A stretch of 64,000 nt of DNA, from positions 5,726,501 to 5,790,500 of the forward strand of contig JANTQA010000012.1 of the NCBI GenBank assembly GCA_027625915.1, in the 5' to 3' direction. Position numbers and translations under genes: made by a program. The stretch is from Anaeramoeba flamelloides. Lineage: Eukaryota; Metamonada; Anaeramoebidae. Of the stretch, positions 1-13,900 are shown piece after piece. Within the stretch, counting starts at the first letter, position 1. Every line of letters starts with the position of its first letter. The notes below the pieces were generated by a model. That model had not been told where the DNA came from. It saw only the letters and a program-made list of their open reading frames with translations, and did not search any database.

Positions 1-2
1 CA

Positions 3-3000
3 AATTTACTTCTAACTTTAAATTATGAGAACATAGAAAAGCACGTTAGTGTACCACCAAACACTTCCTATGAAAAAATTAAATTAGCGATTTGTAGGCT
101 TTTTAATATTGAACCAATAAATCTATTAATACTTGAGATTGATTCCAAAAATGAAACTGTAAATATTTGAATCCTTTCCTCTTTTGGGTTTATTATTTTT
201 TGCAATCAAAATTTCTAATCTTTTTGTATTGCTTTTTATTTTTCTTTTGGTCCACACAAACCTCAAAAAAATTATTAATAAAAAAAAAAACTTGTTGTTA
301 ATTTTAAAAAACTTTTTTTCTCTTTTTTTATTCTATTGACAACAAAGCTCCCAATTTCAAGTCTTCTTCCTGAAAATGCATCAACTTTAACCATTTTTAA
401 TCTTGGTCCAGTCAACTCAGCCTCACGTAAAACGAGCACTACAAGCACTTACAGAACAAACAGGACGAGTGTAACTAGTATCAATTCACAAGACACCAAC
501 AAAAACAGTATTACAAAAAGGAACAGTTCAAGAAGAACATCACAACCAAGAGAGTCGTATACCTCTGAAACAAGAACTAGCAATTCTCAAAGAGATCACT
601 CCAGTTTTCAAAATGCTTCACCCCGATCTAGTTGTAAAAGGGCAAATACCACCCGAAAAAGCAATAGTTTAATCAGAAGATCGAATAGAGAGTCTAACAA
701 GAGAACTTCAATCAGAAACTCAAATAGGGAATCTAATAATAGAAATTCAAATACAAGTTCCAATAGAAGCTCAAATAGAAGCCGAAATAGAAGCTCGAAT
801 GAAAAAGTAATACGAAGCTCAAACAGAAACACATCGGAAAACTCTTTTCAGTCAAAGAATAATACTCCACAAGTAACAACCAGAACCACAACTTCAGTCC
901 AAATCGAAAAAAAAGAAATTGTGTCAAAACCAAATAAAGCAATTAAAAGCAAAACAAATTCTAGCACAAGAAAAAAAATTGAAAATGAAGAAGATTCCAA
1001 GGGTAAATCTAAACAAGTTACAACAGCCACAACTTCACCAATAAAAACGACCAACAAGCAACCAAAATCATCAAGAAAGAGTATTTCAAGATCATCTACT
1101 AATTCCCAAAATTCAAGAAATTCACAAAATTCAAAAAGTTCTTTCAATAAAAGAAATTCAAATACATCAAATAAAAATAATTCAAGAAACTCCAAAAACC
1201 AAAGAGACTCTTTAAATCAAAGGAGTTCTTCCCGATCCCACAAATTGTCTTCAAATCTCCAAGAAAAAAAAAACGAAAATGAAATCTTAAACAAAGAGAC
1301 TCAGAGATTAAACAAGACTTTTACTAATTTCCAAATACATGAAAACAATTTAGAAAAAAGGAAATATTCCACCAACGATAGACGCTCTACATTTTCGAAA
1401 TTAGTAAAACACCATTTGATTTTCAGATTAACACGGGTATTACAAATTGATACTTTAATCATGAGAAATATTCCAGGAATAGGTGATAATGAAAAAAGAG
1501 TCAACCAATTTCTTGGCAAATACCCAATGTTTACATATGAAATTTCAAATAGACCGCTTTCAAATTATATATTAAATCTTGAAACACCGCTTCTTTTACC
1601 AATTACGAATCACCTATATGAACCAAAAAGCCGAAAATTGTTTAATACTTTAAGCAATCCTAAAATTTCAAATCTAATATTTTTTTCCAATATATCTTTG
1701 TGGATAGCTGATCTCAGGATTAGAAAACTTAGTAATCAAATATTACGAAAAATTAAATATCGTGACTTTCCTTATTTAATTTTAATAACGAAAAATGAAA
1801 TAAATAATAAATTGAAATTTAATTTTCTTGAAAAGCCCTTTTCAGTTGAATTAATACAACACTGGTTAATTAACTTACTTGGACTAAAACAACAAAGAAG
1901 GTCAATTTCGAAAAATTCTTTTAAAAGTCATGGAAGAAATAGATTTTCAGTAGAAAATGAAAAAGAAAATTTACAAGAAGAAGAAAATGAAGAAGAAGAA
2001 AATGAAGAAAATTATAATGAACTTTTACAAGAACAAGAAGATCAAGAAGAAGGTAACGACAACAGATATAAGAGAGAAGAAGAAATGGAAAATATAACCA
2101 AAAAAGAAGAAGAAGAAGAAGAAGAAGAAGAAGAAGAAGAAGAACAAGAAGAAGAAAATGGAGATAGAGAAGGAAACTTTTTAGAAGATGAAAATTTTAA
2201 TGAAAATGGAAATTACACGAACACTTTCGATTTTAATGAAGGATCACTTGAAACAAATAAAGAAAAGAAAAGAAATTTAGAAAAAGAATTAGATCTCGAA
2301 TTAGAATTGGAACAGAAAAAAAATAATATTCCTAATGAATTTGAAAATCACGAGATCCATGACGAAGATAATAATGAAAAGTATGATTCTGATTCTGGTT
2401 CTGATTCTGATCCTGATTCTGATCATGATTCTGATGAAGATGATATTAATACTGAAACTCAAAATAATAAAGAAAAAATTTCATTTAATAATCAGAAAAT
2501 GGTTATACCCGAATGGGATCAAACCAATCTTCGAGATTTAGAAATAGAACAAAATTTAAATAATTTAATTGAAAATAGTTCTGAAAAGGAAACATGGGGC
2601 GACGAGTTATTATTTAGCACTGAATATGATAATTTAGCTTTTGAAGACAAATCTAATAAAAATTCAAATTTCTCAAAAAGATCTGACATACAATTTTTGA
2701 ATTCAACAAGTCAAAATTCAGAATTAGAATTAATTAAAGATCAAAAATCAAAACATAATTATAATCGCAATTCAACAGCCAGTTTACAGTTTAGTCAAAC
2801 AGATCAAGAAATGCAAATATTTGATGAATGGATTAGAGATCAAAAATCGCCATTAATTTCTGAAAACAGAATATTAGAAAATGAATTTAATCAAGAAAAT
2901 GAAACTGGATTTAAAATTGATAGTAATAGTGATGATGAAATTGTTAAAGATTATTATGAAAGAAATGAAGGAAATCAAGAGGTAGTAAAAGAAGAAGATG

Positions 3001-3656
3001 ATGATGATGGTGGTGATAGTGATAGTGATGAAGATGATGATAATTATGACAACAACGGCGACGAAGATGACGATGACGATGACGATGACGATAATAGTGA
3101 TAATAAGAGAAATAAATTATCCGAAAATGAATCCGAATCTGAAAACACAAATGAAATTAATACAAACGATTATTTTAAAAAAAAAGTAAATAAAGAACAA
3201 GATGAAGATGATCAATGGATTTATACCCAATGGACTGATGAGTTCCAAAAAAGGGGAGAAAATGAAGAAGAATTTGGATCAAATAGAGGATATTCCCAAA
3301 CACTTGAAAATTATGATGGAATTGAAAATGGAATTGAAAATGGGTTAGATTCCAGTTCTTATTTTTTAGAAAGAAATTCAAATTCCAGATCATCAAAAAA
3401 AATGAGTTTCAATTCAAATAAAATAATAATCCGCATTTTCATTAACGAATCGGACGAACCAATTTCACAAATATTTGATAGTTCAGATAAATTGAGTGCA
3501 ATTTTTAATTGGCTGGAATCAATGATTGAAAATTTAAAGAACTACTCCCTTAAACAATTAAACCCCGAAAATGAATTTACTAAAAAAATGAATGATGTTA
3601 CTTTAACAGAACTTGGCTTCACAAACCAAACAATCCTCTTTCTTGAAGTTATATAA
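3..3656 (+). CDS. FAF1-like UBX-domain protein (UBL, UAS-like, UBX), 5' end outside the window
   Basis: Likely Cdc48/p97 adaptor. I read two exons, 3-158 and 348-3656, joined in phase 0 over a 189-bp intron (GTAAAT...AAAG). The upstream exon alone would stop at 168-170, inside the intron, and the long frame has no in-frame ATG for over 370 codons, so it cannot start by itself. The join builds a ubiquitin-like fold over about the first 70 visible residues: strand LLLTLNY, helix YEKIKLAICRLF, strand LLILEID, final strand STLTIF. Next comes a basic Asn/Ser/Arg-rich linker, then a UAS-like (thioredoxin-fold) block at nt 1400-1880 with the pattern FFSNISLWIADL. A very acidic stretch follows (poly-Glu near 2104-2157, Ser-Asp repeats near 2384-2443, poly-Asp near 3056-3090). 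A C-terminal UBX domain fills nt 3399-3653 and ends TLTELGF...ILFLEVI. The usual Phe-Pro-Arg loop that touches p97 reads LNPENEF, so p97 binding may be weak. The order UBL-UAS-UBX is that of FAF1. Confidence is high for UBX, moderate for the intron and UAS. Confidence 0.8.
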
Positions 3657-4971
<1,315 letters not shown>

Positions 4972-5029
4972 CATATATTACAATATTTAGTTTTTAAATC
5001 ATGAAAGAAATATAAAATCACATTTATTC

Positions 5030-5030
<1 letters not shown>

Positions 5031-5069
<39 letters not shown>
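5031..5069. repeat. (TA)n microsatellite
   Basis: Pure TA dinucleotides, 62 bases after the preceding CA/TA tract. Confidence 0.95.
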
Positions 5070-5071
<2 letters not shown>

Positions 5072-5307
5072 CGTTTCAGGTCTTGTTTTAGTTTTTTTGT
5101 TTTTTTGAAAAAGTACTCGAATTCTTTTGAAATCATACTTTTGGTTTCTTGGATGTGAAAAAATGAAAATGAAAAAACTTACAAATAACAAAAAAAAAAA
5201 AAAAAATTCTATTAGGCTAGGACTTAATCACCTAAAAAGCATTGAAACAACGTGTATTTACAATTCCCCATTTAAATCGGAATTTTTATATTCAAAAACC
5301 ATTAAAA

Positions 5308-6012
5308 TAAAATTTGTTTCTGTCAAAGTAACCGAACGTTTTTTTCAAATATCAATTTTTTTATGTAAGTGACCTTTGAAGAACAAATAAAAAATAAATC
5401 GAATAATACACTTAAAAGAATTGTTGATATCCGTCTGAAAGAAAACTAATTTATCAATGGATTTTCTCAAAAATTAAATAATTCAAATTCTTAGTTCCTA
5501 ATTGAGAAAAACAAGAATGTTTGTTTTGAATGTCTAATGATATTTGAATAATAATTAGGAAACAATTTTAACTTTATTTTCCATATTTTTTTATTTAGAA
5601 AACAAGTCCCCAAACGAATTAGGCTATGATTATTGGTCTCTATTTGAAAAAGGCAATAAAAATGAAGTGTAAATTTTTCACATTTATTCATCAAATATCA
5701 ATCTTAAAACCGGATCAACGATTGAATAAAATTCCAATAGAAATCAATATGATTTCTCAACATCATTTACAAAGTTTCAATAACTTGATATAACACGTTT
5801 TTACCAAGTGACTATTGATCTTACAATAAAAAAATTTGCAAATGAATTAGGTTTTAAAAAAAAATTCAAAAAAAAAAAAGTAAAAATGTAAAAAAATGAT
5901 TTCAATTTTGAAAATTTCCAAAATTTATTTTTACTTTTAATATCCATTCAAACCCTTTAAACACACATATTTTACTCATCACAACTGGGGCCCTTTGACT
6001 GAAAAACAATTT
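5308..6012 (+). mobile_element. GGGGCCC inverted-repeat element, copy 1
   Basis: Non-coding element of about 690 bp. Its left end reads GTTTCTGTCAAAG near 5316, and its right end reads CCCTTTGACTGAAA near 5991-6004, the inverse. It matches the element at 41066-41768 in inverted orientation along nearly its whole length, for example the shared block near 5743 that reads CAATATGATTTCTCAACA. A more diverged copy lies at 56160-56705. This is the signature of a MITE-like DNA transposon derivative. Similarity fades gradually past the inverted repeats, so the exact ends are uncertain and I could not define a target duplication. Confidence 0.8.
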
Positions 6013-6835
6013 AGTTTGATTTTCTATTTTGAAAACATCGGAACAATACAAAGTAGGAGTACCATTGAAAATTAAAAACTCTTTAAACACTGAGAAAAAG
6101 AATTATTTTTTTGAAAAAAAATTACTAGTTGGTGATGAAAAGTGGTCAAAATTTCACTTTTTTACCAATTTCATATTAGATCAACTTATCTATTTTTTTG
6201 TATTTTGATTTAATATAAGGTATTTCCAAAAAAAGGGGGGCATTTTTTTTTTACATTTCATAGAAAATCATTTTTGTTAGTGAAAGTATTCTTTAATTGA
6301 CAATGCCCAATTAAGTTTAATATTAATACTGATTGAATAAATGGTTAAGGTATTGATTTCAAAATATGTTACTTGTATTATTTATATAAAATGAAAAAAA
6401 AAAATCACTTTTTTGGTAAAAACAAGGTACGACCAATTTCTATAAAAAACTTGAAATATGGAAAGGTTAAAAAAGATTTTTTAAACAATAAAATGTAGTT
6501 ATATGTTTTCAATTATATTTGTAAATTTTTTGAGATTAAAGAAGTTATGAAAATAAGGACTGAAAAAGGGTTTTTCAATCAAAAAGATTATAATAAAATC
6601 CAATTTTCACCCCTAAAAAATATCAGATAAAATCGAGATCAGAATATTTAATATCTTTTCTTTATGTAATTCAATACCAAGAAACAAATCAAATTATTAA
6701 TAAAAATTTATAAAAGGTTGTTAATGATTTTGGATGATTAAATACTTTTTTGAAGATTTTGTTTAATATGTATATTTTAAAATAAATTTGCATGACTTTA
6801 TTGGAAATTGATTATAAACTAAAATTCAAAATTTT
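6013..6835. other. gene-free AT-rich stretch
   Basis: No gene, RNA or repeat member recognised. Confidence 0.5.
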
Positions 6836-7345
6836 TCACATAGCTAAAACGTTCCAAACAACCACAATAATACCAATTTTATTGAAATTGGAGATAATTT
6901 TGATTTTTGTAAAATATCAAAATCATTTTTTCATCTTTTAGTTTTTGTTTTCATTTCATTGTTTGAATTACGTAACTTGTTTCGTTCGATCAATTTTTTT
7001 TTAACCATTGATATTAGGTTAAAGTCAAGTTGTTCCACATAGAAGAACTCAAATAAAATTAGTTGGTAGTATCTAACCTTTGATCGATCAATAATCCTAA
7101 TAGAATTTAAACAAATTTACTAATGTATTTGTTTGTTTTGCTCTCTCCAAAAATTTTAACACACCCATGATTTATTTGTATTGATAATTATTTATTTATT
7201 GTTTTGTGAATATTGTAATTTATAAACAAGTGTTAAAATTTCAATTAGTGAATGGTTCTAATTTGGTAAATATTCTTGAATTGATTAAATAAGTTTTTTT
7301 TTTTCACAAATCGAAAATTGGCGTGTTAAAAATTTTGAATTAGGC
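6836..7345 (-). repeat. dispersed repeat E, copy 1
   Basis: The reverse complement matches 39812-40340. Shared landmarks are the GATCGATCAATA region near 7082, GCTCTCTCC near 7140, and AAAATTTTAACACACC near 7151 with its inverse GTGTTAAAAATTTT near 7324. The last two look like inverted ends of a smaller unit of about 190 bp inside the repeat. A third, interrupted copy lies at 9345-10560. No coding capacity. Confidence 0.75.
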
Positions 7346-7442
7346 ATTATATGTATCATATAAACGAATTTTACACATCGCTCACACACGTAAACCACGT
7401 TTATTTACACCAAAAAAAAAAAAGTCATACATGTTCAATAAA

Positions 7443-7482
<40 letters not shown>

Positions 7483-9344
7483 GAATAATTAAAGTATAAA
7501 GGATTTAAAAAGTTTATAAGAAGAAATCCCAAGTTATTATAGAATCATTTAACAAAAACGAATACCTTTTTTTAAAAATTTTTTCAGAATTCGAACTTTT
7601 TTAAAATTTCAGGTTTATATAAAAGTGAACTGTTTTTTAAAAAAAGTACTTTTTTTCCAACTCCGACCTCTAAACCAATTTTCAGTTTAATCTTCACAAT
7701 TTTAGAAAACAAAACTTGAATAAAGTTTTACTTCTGAAAAATTTTTCACTTTTTCAAAATTGAAAACTTGAAAAATTTTTGAAAATTTTTTTAACTTCTT
7801 TAAAACCATTATGTTCATGTTAATTTAGATCTTTTGAGTTGTTAAAGATTATCCTTATTTAGGTTCCTTCTTCTCATTAATTTTTTGAGTTATATTGATC
7901 AAAAAATATATTTTGTTATATCATATATTTTTTTTCAGTTTGTTTCTCCCAGTAATTAATATGTATAGTTTTTTTTTTTTTAAATGTTGATTATTTCCCT
8001 ATCATTAAAATTTAATTCTCAGAATAAGTTTGGGTATGTACTGTATATGATATTTACTTTTTTTTTATCAAGTGACTTAGATTTATGAAAATAATTTGAC
8101 ATATACGATTTAACTGATAAACTGCTTTTTCATCATTATAGTATTTTTTTTATTTTTTTGAATAACAATATCAGGGGGTGTTTTGATGAACTTTAGTGCA
8201 AATCGGTTATCGTTTTTAATATTTCCAAACCAAATTATCAGAACTGTATTGGGGTAGTGAGTAGTTCTCTTTATTTTCTCATCATTAAAAATTTTAATGG
8301 GTTATTACTCCCATTCCCTTTTCATAACACCAAACTGAAAACTAAAGGAGAATATCTACGTATTCCCACAACTAATCAGTTATTATATAAATAAAAGTTA
8401 AAAAAATTGGTGATTAGTGAATTTTTGATTGAGATTAGACCACAATTATATGTCCCAGCTTTTTGTGTAGATAAAAAGCAAATCTCAATCTTTAAGGAAT
8501 ATTTTAAGTATTTTTTTATTAGTATTTTTGATCATGTTTTGAATCATTTTCCGTAATGGCTCTATGAATTTAGAAATATTCTTTGAAATATTCTGTATTC
8601 ATTTAGTTCTTTTTTTACAAGATTTTGTAAAGAAATAATTTATTCTATTCAGGAATTTATTGCACTTTTGAAAAAAATTAAAGTCTTATTTTTCGGGATC
8701 ATTTCAAAAATATAATTATCTGGTTATTTAATTAAGTATTAATTAACTTTTCAAATAACTTGAAATGGTCTTGCCAATGATGGTATTTTGTCCTACAGCA
8801 AGTATGAAACAATTCAAACTTGAAATTATTAAGAGAAAAATATCTTTTTTAATATAAGGATAGCAGAAAATATAAAATAATTTCAAATATCATTTATTAA
8901 ATTATGGAAAATAAATTATAATTATTGATGAATTCATTTTTTCTTTTTTTAGTATCTAATTTTACATTTTTCAGATTGTAATAAGTTTTATTTAGGAGAG
9001 AGAAAGAAATGAAGTGGGAATTTGAAAAAGAATGGTGATTTAATCTTCAACTTTTTGGTATTTTCTAGATACTATTATCGTAAATAAATTGTAAATACCA
9101 AAGATATTATCTTTTATTAAATAAATTATATTGTGAAAATATTTATTCAAAAAAACAACTTGATACCCCTCTTTCAATCTCTCCAAGATGAAAATAAAAT
9201 ATTGGATGGATAGAAATTAAAACAGAAAACAACATGATTTTTTATTTCCCCCCCACAGAAGAAAAAATTATTAAAGAATGAAACATCTTTGAATTTTTAA
9301 TTTATTTTTTATATTTGAAAGGATAAAATTTTATAACAATTCTA
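7346..9344. other. gene-free stretch with a (TA)n tract
   Basis: Contains pure TA repeats at about 7445-7478. Nothing else recognised. Confidence 0.5.
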
Positions 9345-10560
9345 CGAAACCCAAATTTAAAATTTTTGACATATAAAAATTCCTTTTTTGTAAAAAAAAA
9401 TCTAATTTAATCAACATCCGAATAAATACCAAATTAGAAACTACTCTCTAATATGAATTTGACCCATTACTTATAAATTACAATACTCACAAAAGAAAAA
9501 AAAATATCAATATTAATGAATCAAACCAAATAAATACTGTGTTAAAATTTTTTAGTTTATTTCAGCAAAAACTAGTATTAAGGATTGAGTCATTACGGTG
9601 AAAATTTGTTTTCTGAAATGCAAAAAAACTTTTTAGTAATTTTTATGAGGATTTAACACCAATCAAAAACCAAACAACCTATGATGTACGAACGATCTCA
9701 AAAAATCAACAACTAAAGATGAGGGCATTTTTAGTAAAAAGAGCAAAAGAGCGACACTCAATTTCCATTTAAAATGGTAGAATATACAATTTTTTATACA
9801 GCTATATCAGTTTTGAAGTGTCTCTCTTTGGCACTTTTTGAGATCTCGGTAACTTTTTCTTTTTTTTTTTATTTTTCAAATGAGTTATTATATCTCAAGA
9901 ATATTATATAATCCTGACTTGGTCAAATTTAGAGAGTTGCAAAATAACCACAAATCAGATTAAATAGAATTAACGTGGTTACAAAATTCAAGAAAGCGAT
10001 TTGTTTTAAATTAAAGAAATTTAACCATTTGGAAATATAAAAGATGAATTTTTTTTTTTTAAATTTTGATTTTTTGAAATTGAGAACTCTTTTAAACTTA
10101 TTTTTCTTCGTTGAATTAATTAACAAAGAGACCCAATGGAATTTTTTTTTTGTTATTTGAATTTTGTCAACTAAAAGAAGGGCTATTTCGCAATACCCTT
10201 TTTGGTCCCAGGTCACCCCCCTGAGTATGGAGTACATTTATGGTAAATGCCTAGACACTTAACTCATTTGTTTAAATTCTAGCAAACAAACATTGGCTAT
10301 TAAATGGCTAGATCCCGACATCTGGTTTTATTTAAGTTTATCTATTTATTTACTTGATGAACTCAACTTTAGCTTAATATCAATCATCCAAAAAAAATAT
10401 TTCCAGATCCGAACATAATAGATTATGTAATTGAAAAAACATTATGAATATAAAAAATATTTTTAAAAAATAAAAACTATTTACAAAATGAATGGAATTG
10501 TGTTATTTTTATTCCCGAAACTGTATTAACCATGTAAAAAAACGTCAATTACAAATTCTG
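9345..10560 (+). repeat. dispersed repeat E, copy 3, split by an insertion
   Basis: The left part (about 9345-9570) aligns with 39812-40010. The right part (about 10262-10560) aligns with 40030-40335, for example GATGAACTCAACTTTAGC against GGACAACTCAACTATAAT, followed by AATATCAATCAT in both. The 0.68-kb TTAA element at 9582-10258 sits between the halves, so repeat E was there before that element arrived. Confidence 0.7.
9582..10258 (+). mobile_element. TTAA-flanked inverted-repeat element A, copy 1
   Basis: Bounded by TTAA at 9578-9581 and TTAA at 10259-10262. The left end GGATTGAGTCATTACGG is matched by the inverse of the right end, which reads GTGTCTAGGCATTTACC. The second copy at 50803-52264 shows the same TTAA flanks and ends. 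TTAA duplication is the known habit of piggyBac-family transposases. The element has no transposase, so it is a non-autonomous derivative if that assignment is right. A minus-strand frame shared by both copies (YCEIALLL) is short and probably not a gene. Confidence 0.75.
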
Positions 10561-10699
10561 AAAGTTTAAAAAAAAATTTTGGGATAATTTCAATAAATAA
10601 TTTACTCAGATTCAACAAAATAAAATTTGGAAGTGGTGTATCGTAGATTAATATTTTTTAAAAAAATTATAAATTTGAATTTATTTTTTTGATTTTTTT

Positions 10700-10905
10700 A
10701 TAAATTTATGAAAGTAATGGTAAATGTAATGGTAAAGGTAAAAGAAAAAAAAAAAAGTATAAATAAAGAAAAAGTATAAATATAAGTAAATGGTAATATA
10801 ATGTAACAATGAAAGTAAAAATAAAGGTAAAAATAAAAGTAAAAACTCAATAAAAGTAAAAGTAAAAATAAAACTAATAGTCCAAGTAAAAGTGAAAGTA
10901 ATAGA
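10700..10905 (-). repeat. degenerate hexamer array in the AP180 3' flank
   Basis: About 200 bp of imperfect GTAAAA/ATAAAA/GTAAAG units on the plus strand, read as TTTTAC/TTTTAT on the minus strand. It starts about 45 bases beyond the stop codon of the minus-strand AP180-like gene, so it probably lies in the 3' untranslated region. Units vary while the six-base phase is largely kept. Confidence 0.8.
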
Positions 10906-10948
10906 TAAAGAAAATTGAAAACAAAAATAAAAAACTGTTTCAAAAGGT

Positions 10949-13900
10949 TTAAAAATTTGTAAAATCAACTAAATTACTAAATTGATCATTGTGTTTTTTT
11001 TTCTGTCCGATTTTAGTAACGATGTTTCTAAAATTATTAACTTTTGATTGATTATTTGAAAGAAATGGATTTTGTTTTGAATTCATTTGATTGCTTTGAT
11101 TATTGTTATTATTAATATTATTATAATTTGAATTATTGGTTTTTACCGTTTGTTGATTATTATTAAAAGAGCCAAAAGGGTTTGTTTTTTTATTTACATT
11201 ATTGAAATTTCGGTTATTATTATTGTTTGTTGATGATCCCCAGTTCCAATTTACTTGTGAATTCGTATTGTTTCGATTAAAATTTTGGCCTACGATGTTT
11301 TTAAATTTATTTGATATGTTGTTATTCCTATTATTATTATTGAATGTATTATTGCTATTAAAATTGTTATTAAAGTTATTATTATTGAAGTCAATGTTGT
11401 TGAAATTATTATTATTAAAATTATTATTATTATTATTATTAAAATTAGTGCTGGTCAAGAAATTATTGTTATTATTGTTTTTAAAATTTTTTTTATTGTT
11501 GTTGTTGTTGTTAGTATTGCTATTATTAAAATTTAGGTTGGTCAAGAAATTGTTATTATCATTGTTGTTGTTGTTACTTCTACTACTGTTATTTTTATTA
11601 TTATTGGTAGTTGTGTTATTATTTTCATTGTAGAAATTAATATTGGTCAAAAAATCGTTATTATTATTTTTATTGCATTGATTATTTGTTTTTGAATTAT
11701 TAGTAAATGGGTCAAAAAGAGGATTATTATTATTGGTAGTTGTATTTTTATTTATGTTTGTTGTTTCAAATAATTGATCACTTCCAAACAAATTTATTTC
11801 TTTTTTTTGTGGTTGAGAATTTTCATTATTTGGTTTCTGGCTAACAACAATTTTTTCTTTTGATTCTAATTTTTTTATTGGGATATCTTCTGACTCTGAA
11901 TCTGATTCCTCTTCTGAATCCTCTCGAGATTTTTCTTCAGACCTGCCAGAACTTTCATTAGATTTATCGCTGATGCCTCCATTTTCTCCAACATTTTCAA
12001 CGTATTTTTCCATTTTAACAATCAATTTTTCAATTTTTTTTTTACTATTTCCCTTTTCAATTTCATCGGAATCTCCGTCTTCGTCTTCGTCTGAATCTTC
12101 GTCTTCATCCGGGTAATCAAATTTCGATTTTCTTGATTTTAACCATTTATTAATTTGAGAAGATTGATGATGATATGTTTTATAAATTTTTAAACAAGAT
12201 TCAGCTGAACTTTTTTGAAGCTTGAAAAAGGAGTCTATTCCGAGTATTTAAAGAACATAAAATAATAATATAAAGATAAGAACGTTTTAAATATAATTAG
12301 ATTTTCTTCAAGACTTTTGATATATTTGAAAAGTTTATAAAATTGAAAATAAAAAAAAAGATTTTTTTTTTTTTTTACTTTATGCAAAACATCTCGTAAT
12401 ATATATATATACATTATGCGATTTTCATCTAAATGGTTTTTTTTCTCACAATCATCATTGTTTTTTTGAGATTATTATTATTTTGATAAAATTAATTTGT
12501 GAAAACTTCTACTTTTAAAAAATACAATTATTTTTTTTTTTATTGTAATTTAAGGTAGAAGTTTAGAATTCCTCTTGTTTGCCCGAATTCCTAAACTTGA
12601 ATTTAGAAATCGTATAATAGATTCAAACATAGTCTTATTATCTACTAAAGCTAATAAAGATATTGAATCTTGTTTATTAATAATATTATAAATATTATTA
12701 TTATTTAAAATAAGTGAAACATTATTTTTTTCTAATTCAGAAATCCAGATTTTCCGATTATTTTCATAGGCTGGGCAGTTCCAGAGAAAATGATTCAAAT
12801 CTTCAATGATATCCAAATCTTTATTTATTTTACACAATTGACAAAATTGTGATTTATTTTTGTTCATAAAATAAGAATATCTATTAAGATAATTTGTATA
12901 ATTTCTTAACTTTAGAATAGAAGTTGAACCCTTCCATTTTAAATATTTTTGCTGTTTGTTAATATTTCCCTGTATCAAAATTATTTTCAGTCAGGACCTC
13001 GGATCCGTTAAAGCTTTGAACAACAGTGGGTATATTTTGTTCTAGATTAGAGCCAATACCTAACTGTCCATCACTATTCAATCCACAGGTATACAAAAGA
13101 TCAGGCTGGCTTGTGATGAAAAAAAAATTCGGAGCATGGCTTCCTGAAAAGATTTTAGTAACCTTGTCTTGGACATAAACAGGCATAGGTTCTTCCCCTT
13201 TGTTTTTACCAATGCCCAGCCTACCATGAGAGTTCGATCCTGAGGCAAAAATACAATTATTTCCAAATTCTTTCAAAATAGTTTATATTTATATTAAGAT
13301 ATAACCACTGACGATTGCTTAAAGTATTTAAAAAATAACCAAGAATTTATTTTGTAAAAAATTATTTTCGAAAAGTTCATAAAACTTTTAATTGTAAAGT
13401 TATTTGTATATAATAATTCTTGACTTTTGTTAAAAATGTAAATGAATTTTTTTCTCCGGGGGATTTAGAAATTATCAATGGGTTTATTGAAAAAATGTTT
13501 CATTTAAGTAAGGAAAATCGATTTTTTTTTCAATCCGTTGCAAAATAAAATATTTCTAAATCCATTGGTACATAAAATGATAATCATTAAAAATGGATTT
13601 TTGGAAGAAAAAAAAAGAGTTGCTTTGAATCGTTTTTAAACAGATAAAGCTCAAATAATTGCTAAAATAAATGAGTAAAGAATTTTATTTCAATTTATTT
13701 TACAATTTTTTTTTTTTTATTGTAAGAAGTCAATATATCAGCATTTTCATGAAACAAGATAAAAATTCAAAATGAATTTTTCTGTTTCAAGATATTGAAC
13801 TTGCAATTTATTATATTTTTTTAAATTTAAATTGTTTTTCATTTTTTTATCATTTTTTTTATCTTATTGAACAGTAAAGAATATGAGGGTCGATTGAATC

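Noticed and set aside
2944-3150. His/Arg-rich minus-strand frame
   Set aside because: Antisense shadow of the poly-Asp part of the UBX protein.
9929-10237. 102-codon minus-strand frame with YCEIALLL, also in the copy at 52 kb
   Set aside because: Short, inside element A, and outside this motif the two copies differ freely; conservation is explained by common descent of the repeat.
11202-11633. Leu-rich plus-strand frame
   Set aside because: Antisense shadow of the poly-Asn part of the AP180-like gene.
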